From assembly GCA_025352125.1 (NCBI GenBank), contig JANXTZ010000018.1:1-64000 (forward strand): a stretch of DNA of 64,000 nt, written 5' to 3'. Both the position numbers and the translations under genes were made by a program. Positions 19,682-27,925 of this stretch are shown in pieces. Origin of the DNA: Deinococcales bacterium. GTDB taxonomy: Bacteria; Deinococcota; Deinococci; Deinococcales; JAAFIG01. Under the pieces are notes generated by a model, which was given only the letters and a program-made list of their open reading frames with translations, did no database searches and was not told the DNA's origin. Position 1 is the first letter of the stretch; each line of letters opens with the position of its first letter.

Positions 19682-20603
19682 AGTGCACCCAGGATTTTTG
19701 CAAGCGCCACTGCAAGACGATCAAGACCACCAACGCCAGAGACAGCAACCAAGCCAGTGCGGTGGCGTAACCCATTTTGAAATAGTTAAAACCGGTTTTG
19801 TAGATGTACATGGCTATCGTCATGCTCGAGTCGCCAGGACCGCCTTTGGTCATGACCAGCACTGCCTCGAAAACTTGCAGGCTGCCGATCAATGACAAGA
19901 TTAAAACCAAAAAAATCGTCGGGCTGATCATCGGGAGGGTAATGTGCCAGAACAAACGCAGTGGTTGAGCGCCATCAATTTGCGCCGCCTCATAGAGTTC
20001 TTTGGGCACGTTGGCGAGTGCCGCCATGAACAAGATGATGCTCGAGCCTGCGCCCTGCCAAACGCTGTAAATCGCAATTGCGGTCAAAACTGTATCGGGC
20101 GAGTCGAGCCAGGCGGGTCCTTGAATGCCGAGCAAATTGAGTGGCAAGTTGATTGGTCCCTGGGCGGTAAACAAGACTTTGAACAGCAGCGCGGTCGCCA
20201 CGCCAATCGTGACCATCGGCAGGTAGTAAAGGGTGCGAAAAAAGGTTTTGACTTTCTCGAGCTTCAAATTTTGAATCAGCGACGCGAGCACAATGGCGAC
20301 CACCAAACCCAACGGCACAGAGATCACGGTAAAAATCAAAGTGCGTTCAATCGATTCGATGGCTTTGGAATCGCCAAGCGCCTGTTTGTAATTCTCCAAA
20401 CCAGTCCAGTTGGGTAAGCTGAGTCCGCCCCAATCGGTAAACGAAATGCCGAAGCTGCCCAGAATCGGCAAAATGGCAAAAACCAAAATCCCCAGGGTGC
20501 TCGGCAGAATCAGCGCCAAGCCCCACATGGCTTCTTCGCGGCGCAGGCTCGAGCCTTTGCTGCGGTGTTTGTCGGGTGTTTTTGTGGCGGTTGAAGCGGT
20601 CAT
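19674..20603 (-). CDS. carbohydrate ABC permease, MalF/UgpA type
   Basis: A 309-residue membrane protein from the ATG at 20603 with a GGGAGG ribosome site; the start overlaps the DeoR stop in an ATGA. The EAA coupling motif is seen as ELYEAAQIDGAQPLRLFWHITLPMI. A charged N-terminal tail of about 35 residues precedes the first helix, usual for this subunit. It pairs with the MalG-type subunit to form the membrane channel. Confidence 0.9.
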   Translation of the reverse strand: MTASTATKTPDKHRSKGSSLRREEAMWGLALILPSTLGILVFAILPILGSFGISFTDWGGLSLPNWTGLENYKQALGDSKAIESIERTLIFTVISVPLGLVVAIVLASLIQNLKLEKVKTFFRTLYYLPMVTIGVATALLFKVLFTAQGPINLPLNLLGIQGPAWLDSPDTVLTAIAIYSVWQGAGSSIILFMAALANVPKELYEAAQIDGAQPLRLFWHITLPMISPTIFLVLILSLIGSLQVFEAVLVMTKGGPGDSSMTIAMYIYKTGFNYFKMGYATALAWLLSLALVVLIVLQWRLQKSWVHYE

Positions 20604-21385
20604 GCCATCCCTCCCTGAGTTGAAGAAACAAGCTGTAATCCAATACCCAAAAGTTTTAATCTTTTTGACCAAGCCGTAGCCAACCTCGAATCCGTGATGA
20701 CCTGCGTGATCCCAGACAAGCCGGTCACACGGTACGGTGCGCTGTGACCAAATTTACCCGAGTCTAGCAGCAAAATGCGTTGCTTGGCTCGCTCGAGCAT
20801 TTTTCGGTTGATGCTGGCTTCATTCGCGTCGAGCGTTGCCAGGTTTTCACTTTTGTCAATCGCGGTCGCGCCCAAAAACAGTTGATCGCACCAGAATTCT
20901 GCCATCAGTTTTTCGGTGTAGGGTCCGACGCTCGAGAGGTTGTCGCTGCGCAAGCTGCCGCCCAACAAAATGACTGTAACCTGTGGCACACCGACCAGTT
21001 CTTGCGCCAATGCCAGACCATTGGTGATCACGGTCAAAGGCATCGGCTCGAGACGGACGGCTCTGGCGAGTTGCAAAACGGTGGTGCCAGAATCCATCAA
21101 AACCGTGCCGCCAGGTTTTAGAAGGGCATGGGCGGCGCGACCGATGGCGCGTTTGATTTCAATATTTTCACGTTCGCGCAACCCAAAGGCGACCTCGAAG
21201 CTGCTCGATTCTGCCAGCCGAGCGCCGCCGTGCGTGCGCTGAACCACACCCTCAGACTCGAGTTTGCAAAGGTCGCGGCGCACGGTGGCGGGCGAAGACT
21301 TGGTGATTTCAACCAGCGTTTTGATGCTCAGTACACCACGGGCGAACAGGTGTTCTTGAATGGTTTTGAGTCGCTGCTCGAGCAT
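20600..21385 (-). CDS. DeoR-family transcriptional regulator
   Basis: A 261-residue regulator from the ATG at 21385 with AAAGGA upstream. N-terminal winged helix (LEQRLKTIQEHLFARG, then SPATVRRDLCKLESEG), THGGARL, and a C-terminal sugar-phosphate sensing domain (MDSGTTVLQLA, TVITNG, GGSLR, FLGATAID). DeoR proteins usually repress the operon they head and are released by a phosphorylated intermediate. It is first in the operon, so it likely controls itself and all seven downstream genes through the repeats at 21401-21476. Confidence 0.88.
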   Translation of the reverse strand: MLEQRLKTIQEHLFARGVLSIKTLVEITKSSPATVRRDLCKLESEGVVQRTHGGARLAESSSFEVAFGLRERENIEIKRAIGRAAHALLKPGGTVLMDSGTTVLQLARAVRLEPMPLTVITNGLALAQELVGVPQVTVILLGGSLRSDNLSSVGPYTEKLMAEFWCDQLFLGATAIDKSENLATLDANEASINRKMLERAKQRILLLDSGKFGHSAPYRVTGLSGITQVITDSRLATAWSKRLKLLGIGLQLVSSTQGGMA

Positions 21386-21400
21386 GGCGCGTCCTTTGGG

Positions 21401-21476
21401 TTTGATTGATGGCAGGTTACTCAACAAACCACAAAATGTCAATCAAACACGATCAAATAACTGATTGCTTGTGATT
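21401..21476. promoter_or_regulatory. candidate DeoR operator cluster
   Basis: The region upstream of the DeoR gene holds an inverted pair TTTGATTGA (21401-21409) and TCAATCAAA (21439-21447), then GATCAA (21451), TGATT (21462) and TGATT (21472). Five copies of one short ATCA-type element in both orientations within 76 bp suggests regulator binding. The assignment to this DeoR protein is inferred from position only. Confidence 0.4.
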
Positions 21477-21639
21477 AAATCTCTGGTGACTTTTTGATCT
21501 CGAGACAGATTCAAATCCATGCTCGGGTCAGGCTCACGACAGACCCATAAGGAAAATGAGGATCAAATCTTTGGTGGTATCGTAAAATGGACTTGTAGCG
21601 TACGAATTCAAACTGTCGCTCGAGATAAACGGGAGAAGC

Positions 21640-22524
21640 ATGGTCGGTGTCGGGCAATTGGTGGTTCAACTTCAAGGCAGCGTGGTCAATACCCTGGCAT
21701 TGCAGCCAGGCGTTTTGAGCATTGGGCGCACCCCAGAAAACGATTTGCCGCTCAATCTGCCCCTGGTTTCCAAACGTCACGCCGAACTGAACGTCACCGA
21801 ACAGGGCGTGCTGATCACCGACCTCGGCAGTCAATACGGGACGTTTGTGGCGGGTTACAAACTGGTTGCCAATCAACCGTATCCGCTCATCAAGGGCGTG
21901 CTGTTGCAAATCGGTCCGTTTAAAATGACTTACCGCGATTCAATCAGCCAGATTGTTGAAGAGGTTCCCGTCTCCGAAGAGAAACCAGAACTCGAGTTTG
22001 ACCTGCTCGAGCCGCACGACATTGCCCCGCGTCCAAAGCACCCAACGCCTTTTGTCTTGAGCGATGTTGCAATGTACACCCAAGACCTGCCCGTGATTTT
22101 TCAAGAGTCGGACTTCATGAACCGCTTCATGAAAATTTTTGAGACTGTCTGGGAGCCGCTCGAGTGGCGCACCGACGCCATCGAATTTTATTTTGACCCG
22201 CGCACCGCCCCAAGTGAGCTTCTCGAGTGGCTGGGCGGCTGGCTGAGCATTCAGGTTTACTCGAGGATGCCTGAACGCCGCAAACGCGAACTCGTAGCCG
22301 AAGCCATGACCCTGTACCACTGGCGCGGCACAAAATACGGGCTGGAGCGCATGATCGAAATTTGCACGGGTTTGACGCCCGAAGTGATCGAAGACCCCAA
22401 GGAGGCGTTCGTTTTTTGGGTCAAATTAACCAAAAAACCCGAGGCGTTGACCCTGGATTTGATGCGCGACCTGATCGAAACCCACAAGCCGGCACACACA
22501 TTATTTAAGTTTGACCTTGCCTAA
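21640..22524 (+). CDS. FHA domain fused to phage-tail-like protein (TIGR02242-like)
   Basis: A 294-residue protein with two parts. Residues 1-100 form an FHA domain: Gly29-Arg30, SKRHAEL at 44-50 with Ser44 and His47, and DLGSQYGT at 61-68 (the usual Asn before Gly is Tyr66). Residues 160-290 match the tail protein I-like family of contractile injection loci (ESDFMNRFMKIFETVWEP, ELLEWLGGWL, TKYGLERMIEI). The FHA part should read phosphothreonine, so assembly may depend on kinase signalling. It is followed by the kinase-like/FHA membrane protein. Ribosome site GGGAGAAG. Confidence 0.75.
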   Translation: MVGVGQLVVQLQGSVVNTLALQPGVLSIGRTPENDLPLNLPLVSKRHAELNVTEQGVLITDLGSQYGTFVAGYKLVANQPYPLIKGVLLQIGPFKMTYRDSISQIVEEVPVSEEKPELEFDLLEPHDIAPRPKHPTPFVLSDVAMYTQDLPVIFQESDFMNRFMKIFETVWEPLEWRTDAIEFYFDPRTAPSELLEWLGGWLSIQVYSRMPERRKRELVAEAMTLYHWRGTKYGLERMIEICTGLTPEVIEDPKEAFVFWVKLTKKPEALTLDLMRDLIETHKPAHTLFKFDLA

Positions 22525-22731
22525 AACTCGAGCCTGTAAAGACCTTAAATTTCAAATCCTCAACTCAAGAACACGTGTTTATGTGTATGCACAGGCTATT
22601 TCTTGGCACAAAAACTTTGTTAGAAGCTGGTTTGGCAATCCAAAAAGAACCGTTCATTTTTAAAACCGAAGTCTGACGTACACTGATGTAAGACCTGAGC
22701 CATTGAGGCACGAACTCGGAGTATCGGCGCA

Positions 22732-25700
22732 ATGAACAACGTGACAAGCGAAAAACTCATCGGTAAAAACATCGGTCCTTACACGCTCGAGGATGCCTTG
22801 CGCCCTGGGAAAACGGGGCAGACCTTTCGCGCCGTTGCCGACAAGACCCTGATTATGGTGGCACTGAAAATCTTGCACCCGCAGGGCGGTGCGAGCCACG
22901 AGTTTCAAAATCAATTCTTTGCCGAACTCGAGACGCTGGTGTCGCTCGAGCACAACCACATTGCGCGTGTCTTAAATTACGGCGAGGATCAACACTTTCA
23001 CTATCAAGTCACGGAATGGGTCAACGACGGCTCCTTGAGCACCTGGTTGCAGCGCCAGACCCGCGACGGTGCGAGACCAGATTTGCGCATGGCGCTCGAT
23101 TTCATGCGCCAAGCCAGCGACGGTTTGGCGTTTGCGCACCGCAAGGGCGTGGTGCACGGCGAAATCGAACCCGAAAACATTTTGCTGCAAGCCACGGCGG
23201 GCGGCTCCTACCGCGTCAAGCTCTCGGACTTTGCCATCGCGCGGCTGGTCGCCAACGCCTCCGCCCAAGCCAGCAACGACGACGCGGGTCCGGTCAACTC
23301 GCCCAAGTACATCTCGCCGGAACAGTGCATGGGCAAGGAGGGCGACGAGCGCAGCGACGTTTACTCGCTGGGTGTGGTCATGTACCACGTCTTCACGGGT
23401 CTGGTGCCGTTCGAGGTGCGCAACCTCGGCGAGGCAGCCAACAAGCACGTTTACGATCAACCCACACCCTTGCGTGACATTCGCCCCGAACTGCGCCCCG
23501 ATCTCGAGGCAATAGTCATGCGCTGCCTGCGCAAAATGCCGGTCGAGCGCCCCAGCGCCGAAGAAATCCGCGACACCCTGCAAGCCATCCTCGACGATCT
23601 GTTTCCCAGCCTGAGCGTCACCCGAGCCTTTGACCGTAATGAGCGCCCCAGGGTCACACCGGTCATTCCAGCGCCGACAGGTCGCTCGGACGCGCCGCGC
23701 ATCACAGTCGTGGACGCCCAAGGGCAGGTGCTGCAAGTCCTCGAGTTGAGCGGTCAACCGCTGACCATCGGGCGCGAGGTCAGCAACACCCTGACCCTGG
23801 CAGCCGACACCGTCTCGAGGCATCACGCCCGCGTCGAATTTGACGGGCGTGAGGTGCTCGTGACCGACCTCTCGAGCAGCAACGGTTCGATGCTGATCGG
23901 CTCGAGCCTGGAAAACGGACGCCTACCCAAACTCGAACCCACCGTCTGGTCCTGGCTCGGCGTGCTGCAAATCGGCACGTACTGGCTCAAACTCGAGCAA
24001 CCCTCGGGCGCGGCGGGGGCAAACCGCATTGCGGTGGCGCTCGAGCGCGATGTTTTAAGTTTGATTCCAGGGCAAGCCATGACCCTCAAAGTCACGCTGG
24101 CGAACCTTGGCACGCTGGTTGACCACCTGGATTTGACGGTTGACGGCGTGCCGCCGCACTGGGTGATGCCGCAGGACGCGCCGATACAACTCAATCCCAA
24201 CACCCAAGCCAGCGCCATCATGACCATTGTGGTCCCAAGGGTCAGCGAATCGAGGGCGGGCAAATACCGCGTGATCGTTCGCGCCAAAAGCACCGAACTC
24301 GAGGATGATGCGGGCGGCGCGGCGAATGCTCTCTGGACGGTGCAGGGATTTGCCCAGTCCAGCCTGGCGGTGCGTCCCAACAACCTCAATTCCAAACGCA
24401 AGGCGGTTTTTAACACCGTCATCAAAAATGAGGGCAACATACCCGTGCGTTACGTGGTCAGCGCCGAGGACGACAGCACCAAATTGCAATTCAAATTTGA
24501 TGAAACCAAACCCAAACTGACCTTCCCACCAGGCGCAAGGGGAGTGCTGTTAAAATATTTCAACCTGATCACCTACCCGTTTCAAATGATTGCCCGTTCC
24601 GCCTTTGAAGCCTTCGTCGGACCCACCATGCGCCGAGCGCAAATGTACGCCCAGGACTTGAAAGGCTTGACCGGAGCCGACCGCGAGGACGACCCGAAAA
24701 AACGCAAACAATACCTCGAGCCGCCGCGCCCCAGCTCAGAACCCATCGACCTCGAGCCTGGCGAGAGCGCCCCAGTCAAACTTCGCGCCTGGGCGGCGTG
24801 GCGACTTGTCGGACGCCCGGTGCAGCGCCCGTTTGTGGTTGTGGCGGACGCGCTTGAAGTTCCAGAAAGCCAGGTGCTCGGCAACGTGATCGCGGCTGCC
24901 AGACCCAAAGACGCCATTGGGCAGATGACCCATTTTGGTTTGATCCCGTACTGGGTCATCTGGGCGGTGGCGACCATCTTGGCGCTGGTCTTGTTCCTGA
25001 ACATGCGCAAACCCAACATCGAACTGGCGCTGCTGGGCAACACGCCAAACGTCAAGCAGGGCTTCACCATTGTTTGCCCCAAAGCCGATGCCGCCGTCAA
25101 CGCCACCATCGGACGCAAGGGCGGCATGAACTATCAAAAACTGAGTTTTAAAAACGGCAAATGCGGCATCAATTCGGGCACGAATTTTGTTGAGGGTTTT
25201 GCCGAACCCAAAGGACTCCTAGAACCCGACACGTACACGGTGGTCGCCAGCAACAGAATCAATCTTTTTGGCTGGGGTGAGGCTCGAGCCGATTTGACCA
25301 TCACACCGATTCGTCCCAAAAGCCTGCCGCCCAGCCTGACCGTGACCGTGCTGCCCTCCGGTGGCAAGGCGGTCAAGGGTGCAGACGGACAGGCGCTGTT
25401 CACCCTGCAATGCCAGACCAGAAATGTGCTCAAATACCAATTGACCACCGCCTCGGAGGTCAAAGACATGGACAGATGCAACGGTTACGCCTTCAAGCTC
25501 GATCAGAGCGGCGATGTCACCGTGACCGCTTTTGGCGCTGACGATGCCACACCGCCGAGCATCAGCCGCAGCTTGAAACTCAAGGTCATCGCCGCCCAAG
25601 CCAATGTCGCCCTTACCGTCAGTCCAACGCAGATCATCAAGGGACAGGGACAAGAAATCACGCTCAACTGGGCGACCTCAAATGCCAGCAACATCAGAAT

Positions 25701-26673
25701 CTCGGGAACCGACAACACCAACTTTTCAGACCTGGCGAGTGCCGCCTCGCAATTGATTGCCGAACCGAGCCGCGCCGGGACCTACACCTACACCCTGACC
25801 GCCGTCAACGACGACGGATTACAAGTTGCCACTCGAGCCACCCTGACGGTGAGCGACGCACCACCACCAGTTGTTGCCCCGCCACTTCAAAAACCTGTGC
25901 CCGTCCGTCCAACGCCATCAGTGGCGACACGTCCAACACCACCACGTCCGCAAGTGCCAACCACACGTCCGCAAACGCCCACCCCACAACCGCAACAACC
26001 ACAGCCGCAAACGTCAGTCAGCCCACCACCAGCCGTTGTTGACCCGGGCGAATTGTGGTACATGAATTTCGGCACGATGCGCCTGTGGAATAAAGACGAT
26101 ACCTTGACCGGAGACGTGAACGACCTGATCAGCTCCAAACAAAACCAATTTAAACTCAAACTCGAGCGAAAAACTGAGAAACTGATCAAGTATCTGGGTC
26201 TGTTTGGTGCCAAAAATTTGACTTTGAACTTTAGAAACAACCAAACCACCGTCAATGGAACGTCTTTGGCTTACGGCGAGTGGTGCGGCGCCAAGGAAAA
26301 CGTCGAATTTGCCGACGGTTGCAGTTTCGCTGGCGATTGGAATGTCAAAATTATCGGCATTACCCCAGCCAACAATTGCAAATTGACGCTTCAGCGCGTC
26401 AACGAGAACGTTTATGGGCAGATGTGCGAGGGTGAGGGCACACTTTTGATCAAAGGAGGTTCGTTCAGTATTCCCAAATTTTCGGACAAGCAAACCGTTA
26501 TTTCAGACGCGATCTTCGATTCGCACAACAAAGAAGTCGGATCGCTGCGAATGGACATCTCGCACTATGATTCCAACCAATTTATGGGTCAGATGACCAC
26601 CTATAACGACAAGGTTCAACATGTTTTCTGCGGCTGGAGAGACGGCAATCCGATTCCTCCAGGCTGTCAATGA
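22732..26673 (+). CDS. giant membrane protein: degenerate kinase domain, FHA, Ig-like repeats
   Basis: A 1313-residue protein. Residues 15-290 have the Ser/Thr kinase fold: VALK with Lys46, the APE-like SPEQ and DVYSLGVVMY are present, but the HRDLKPEN loop reads HGEIEPEN (142-149), so catalytic Asp is Glu144 and Lys is Glu146; DFG reads DFA (166-168). FHA follows at about 324-405 (TIGRE, SRHHAR, SSSNGS). After beta-rich segments a single membrane helix (about 737-757) leads to an exported region of Ig-like domains, a Pro/Thr/Gln linker at about 1045-1105 and a novel C-terminal domain. It is probably a pseudokinase scaffold for the tail-like machine. Confidence 0.8.
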   Translation: MNNVTSEKLIGKNIGPYTLEDALRPGKTGQTFRAVADKTLIMVALKILHPQGGASHEFQNQFFAELETLVSLEHNHIARVLNYGEDQHFHYQVTEWVNDGSLSTWLQRQTRDGARPDLRMALDFMRQASDGLAFAHRKGVVHGEIEPENILLQATAGGSYRVKLSDFAIARLVANASAQASNDDAGPVNSPKYISPEQCMGKEGDERSDVYSLGVVMYHVFTGLVPFEVRNLGEAANKHVYDQPTPLRDIRPELRPDLEAIVMRCLRKMPVERPSAEEIRDTLQAILDDLFPSLSVTRAFDRNERPRVTPVIPAPTGRSDAPRITVVDAQGQVLQVLELSGQPLTIGREVSNTLTLAADTVSRHHARVEFDGREVLVTDLSSSNGSMLIGSSLENGRLPKLEPTVWSWLGVLQIGTYWLKLEQPSGAAGANRIAVALERDVLSLIPGQAMTLKVTLANLGTLVDHLDLTVDGVPPHWVMPQDAPIQLNPNTQASAIMTIVVPRVSESRAGKYRVIVRAKSTELEDDAGGAANALWTVQGFAQSSLAVRPNNLNSKRKAVFNTVIKNEGNIPVRYVVSAEDDSTKLQFKFDETKPKLTFPPGARGVLLKYFNLITYPFQMIARSAFEAFVGPTMRRAQMYAQDLKGLTGADREDDPKKRKQYLEPPRPSSEPIDLEPGESAPVKLRAWAAWRLVGRPVQRPFVVVADALEVPESQVLGNVIAAARPKDAIGQMTHFGLIPYWVIWAVATILALVLFLNMRKPNIELALLGNTPNVKQGFTIVCPKADAAVNATIGRKGGMNYQKLSFKNGKCGINSGTNFVEGFAEPKGLLEPDTYTVVASNRINLFGWGEARADLTITPIRPKSLPPSLTVTVLPSGGKAVKGADGQALFTLQCQTRNVLKYQLTTASEVKDMDRCNGYAFKLDQSGDVTVTAFGADDATPPSISRSLKLKVIAAQANVALTVSPTQIIKGQGQEITLNWATSNASNIRISGTDNTNFSDLASAASQLIAEPSRAGTYTYTLTAVNDDGLQVATRATLTVSDAPPPVVAPPLQKPVPVRPTPSVATRPTPPRPQVPTTRPQTPTPQPQQPQPQTSVSPPPAVVDPGELWYMNFGTMRLWNKDDTLTGDVNDLISSKQNQFKLKLERKTEKLIKYLGLFGAKNLTLNFRNNQTTVNGTSLAYGEWCGAKENVEFADGCSFAGDWNVKIIGITPANNCKLTLQRVNENVYGQMCEGEGTLLIKGGSFSIPKFSDKQTVISDAIFDSHNKEVGSLRMDISHYDSNQFMGQMTTYNDKVQHVFCGWRDGNPIPPGCQ

Positions 26674-26692
26674 TTGAACAGAAAGGACTTAA

Positions 26693-27160
26693 ATGAAAAA
26701 ATTATCAATTTTACTGATGTGCTGCCTCTCTTTTGTGGCGTGTACCCCCATTCCTGTCGAAATCGTGGAGGTGGTTGTTTTCCCAGTGGTCTTGCGGGCG
26801 GAAGCCGTCCGGGGAGACACTGGCAATAAAGCCGGCGGTTACATCCTGGTCAAAGGCTATTCCAACGAAAGAACCAAAATCTCTGTGACCATCGCCGATC
26901 TCGCGCCAAAATCGGTTCATGCGGGTCAAATTCGTTACGGTGAGTGCGACGACAAAACCACCAAAACCTTCCTGCCGCTCAGCACCCTGCAAGCCAACGA
27001 ATACGGCGACGGTTTTGCCGAAACCGAGCTTCCAACCAAAAAATTTGACGCCAACAAAGCCAAAAAAGAACCACTGATCGTGCTTTACTTTCAACGCGGC
27101 GAAACCGACCCCAAAGGCATCGGCGACCCCATCGTGTGTGGCGACCTGAAATACCGTTAA
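26693..27160 (+). CDS. small lipoprotein within the tail-like locus
   Basis: A 155-residue protein. The signal ends LSFVAC, so Cys17 is the lipid anchor. The mature region is beta-rich and includes HAGQIRYGECDD and a second Cys near the end, giving a possible disulphide. No known family is recognised. It lies 20 bp after the kinase-like gene and before the LysM gene, so it probably belongs to the machine, perhaps as an envelope anchor. No CTCGAG occurs here. Confidence 0.6.
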   Translation: MKKLSILLMCCLSFVACTPIPVEIVEVVVFPVVLRAEAVRGDTGNKAGGYILVKGYSNERTKISVTIADLAPKSVHAGQIRYGECDDKTTKTFLPLSTLQANEYGDGFAETELPTKKFDANKAKKEPLIVLYFQRGETDPKGIGDPIVCGDLKYR

Positions 27161-27253
27161 AACGTGTCTCTCGAGCCACCCGCGTCAGAAAACTCGAGCC
27201 ATCCAGCATCAGCCGTCACCCGAGCAACACCGCATTCAAAATGGAGGTTTGGT

Positions 27254-27925
27254 ATGAGCTTAAACAAGGCACGGATCATCAATCTTGACGGCACGACCCC
27301 CAACGTGGAGTGCATGTTCAACCCCAAAGAGTACACCTTTGCCAAGTCAAACTCCTGGGGCAAGGGCGACGAGACTGGACCGCAAAAAAATGCCGGCGAG
27401 ATCACGTTTTCTGGCGGCGAGGGCGCGACCCTGAAACTGCAATTGTTTTTTGACACCTACCACCAAGCCAAAGGCGGCGGCAGTGTGCAAGATGTGCGCG
27501 ATCACACCAACGGTTTGTGGTTGCTGATGCGGGTTGATGATAGCCTCAAAGACCCAAAATCCAAACACGGTCGCCCACCGTTCGTCAAATTTTTCTGGGG
27601 TTCGACCTGGTCGTTTGACGGCGTGATCGAAAGTATCTCTGAGCAATTTACGATGTTCATGCCCGACGGCAAACCAGTCAGGGCAACCGTCGATGTCAGC
27701 TTCAAACAAAAAAGCGACGATCAAGCCCTGCCGTGGACCAACCCAACCTCGGGCGGCATTGGCGGCGAACGCATGTGGACGATCAAAGACGGCGACACCC
27801 TGGCACGGATCGCCCATGTGACGCTGGGCGATTCCTCGCAGTGGCGCAAGATTGCCGACATCAACAACATCAAAAACATCAGGCGTTTGACCCCTGGAGA
27901 AGCCCTGGTGATTCCCGTTGTCTAA
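27254..27925 (+). CDS. contractile injection LysM protein (Afp7-like tube/baseplate adaptor)
   Basis: A 223-residue protein from the ATG at 27254 with TGGAGG ahead of it. The N-terminal region (NVECMFNPKEYTFAKSNSW) is the hallmark of the CIS tube/spike adaptor family, and residues 173-223 are a LysM domain (WTIKDGDTLARIA...). In characterised eCIS this class links tube to VgrG-like spike. It overlaps the spike gene by 8 nt. No CTCGAG inside, unlike its neighbours. Confidence 0.82.
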   Translation: MSLNKARIINLDGTTPNVECMFNPKEYTFAKSNSWGKGDETGPQKNAGEITFSGGEGATLKLQLFFDTYHQAKGGGSVQDVRDHTNGLWLLMRVDDSLKDPKSKHGRPPFVKFFWGSTWSFDGVIESISEQFTMFMPDGKPVRATVDVSFKQKSDDQALPWTNPTSGGIGGERMWTIKDGDTLARIAHVTLGDSSQWRKIADINNIKNIRRLTPGEALVIPVV

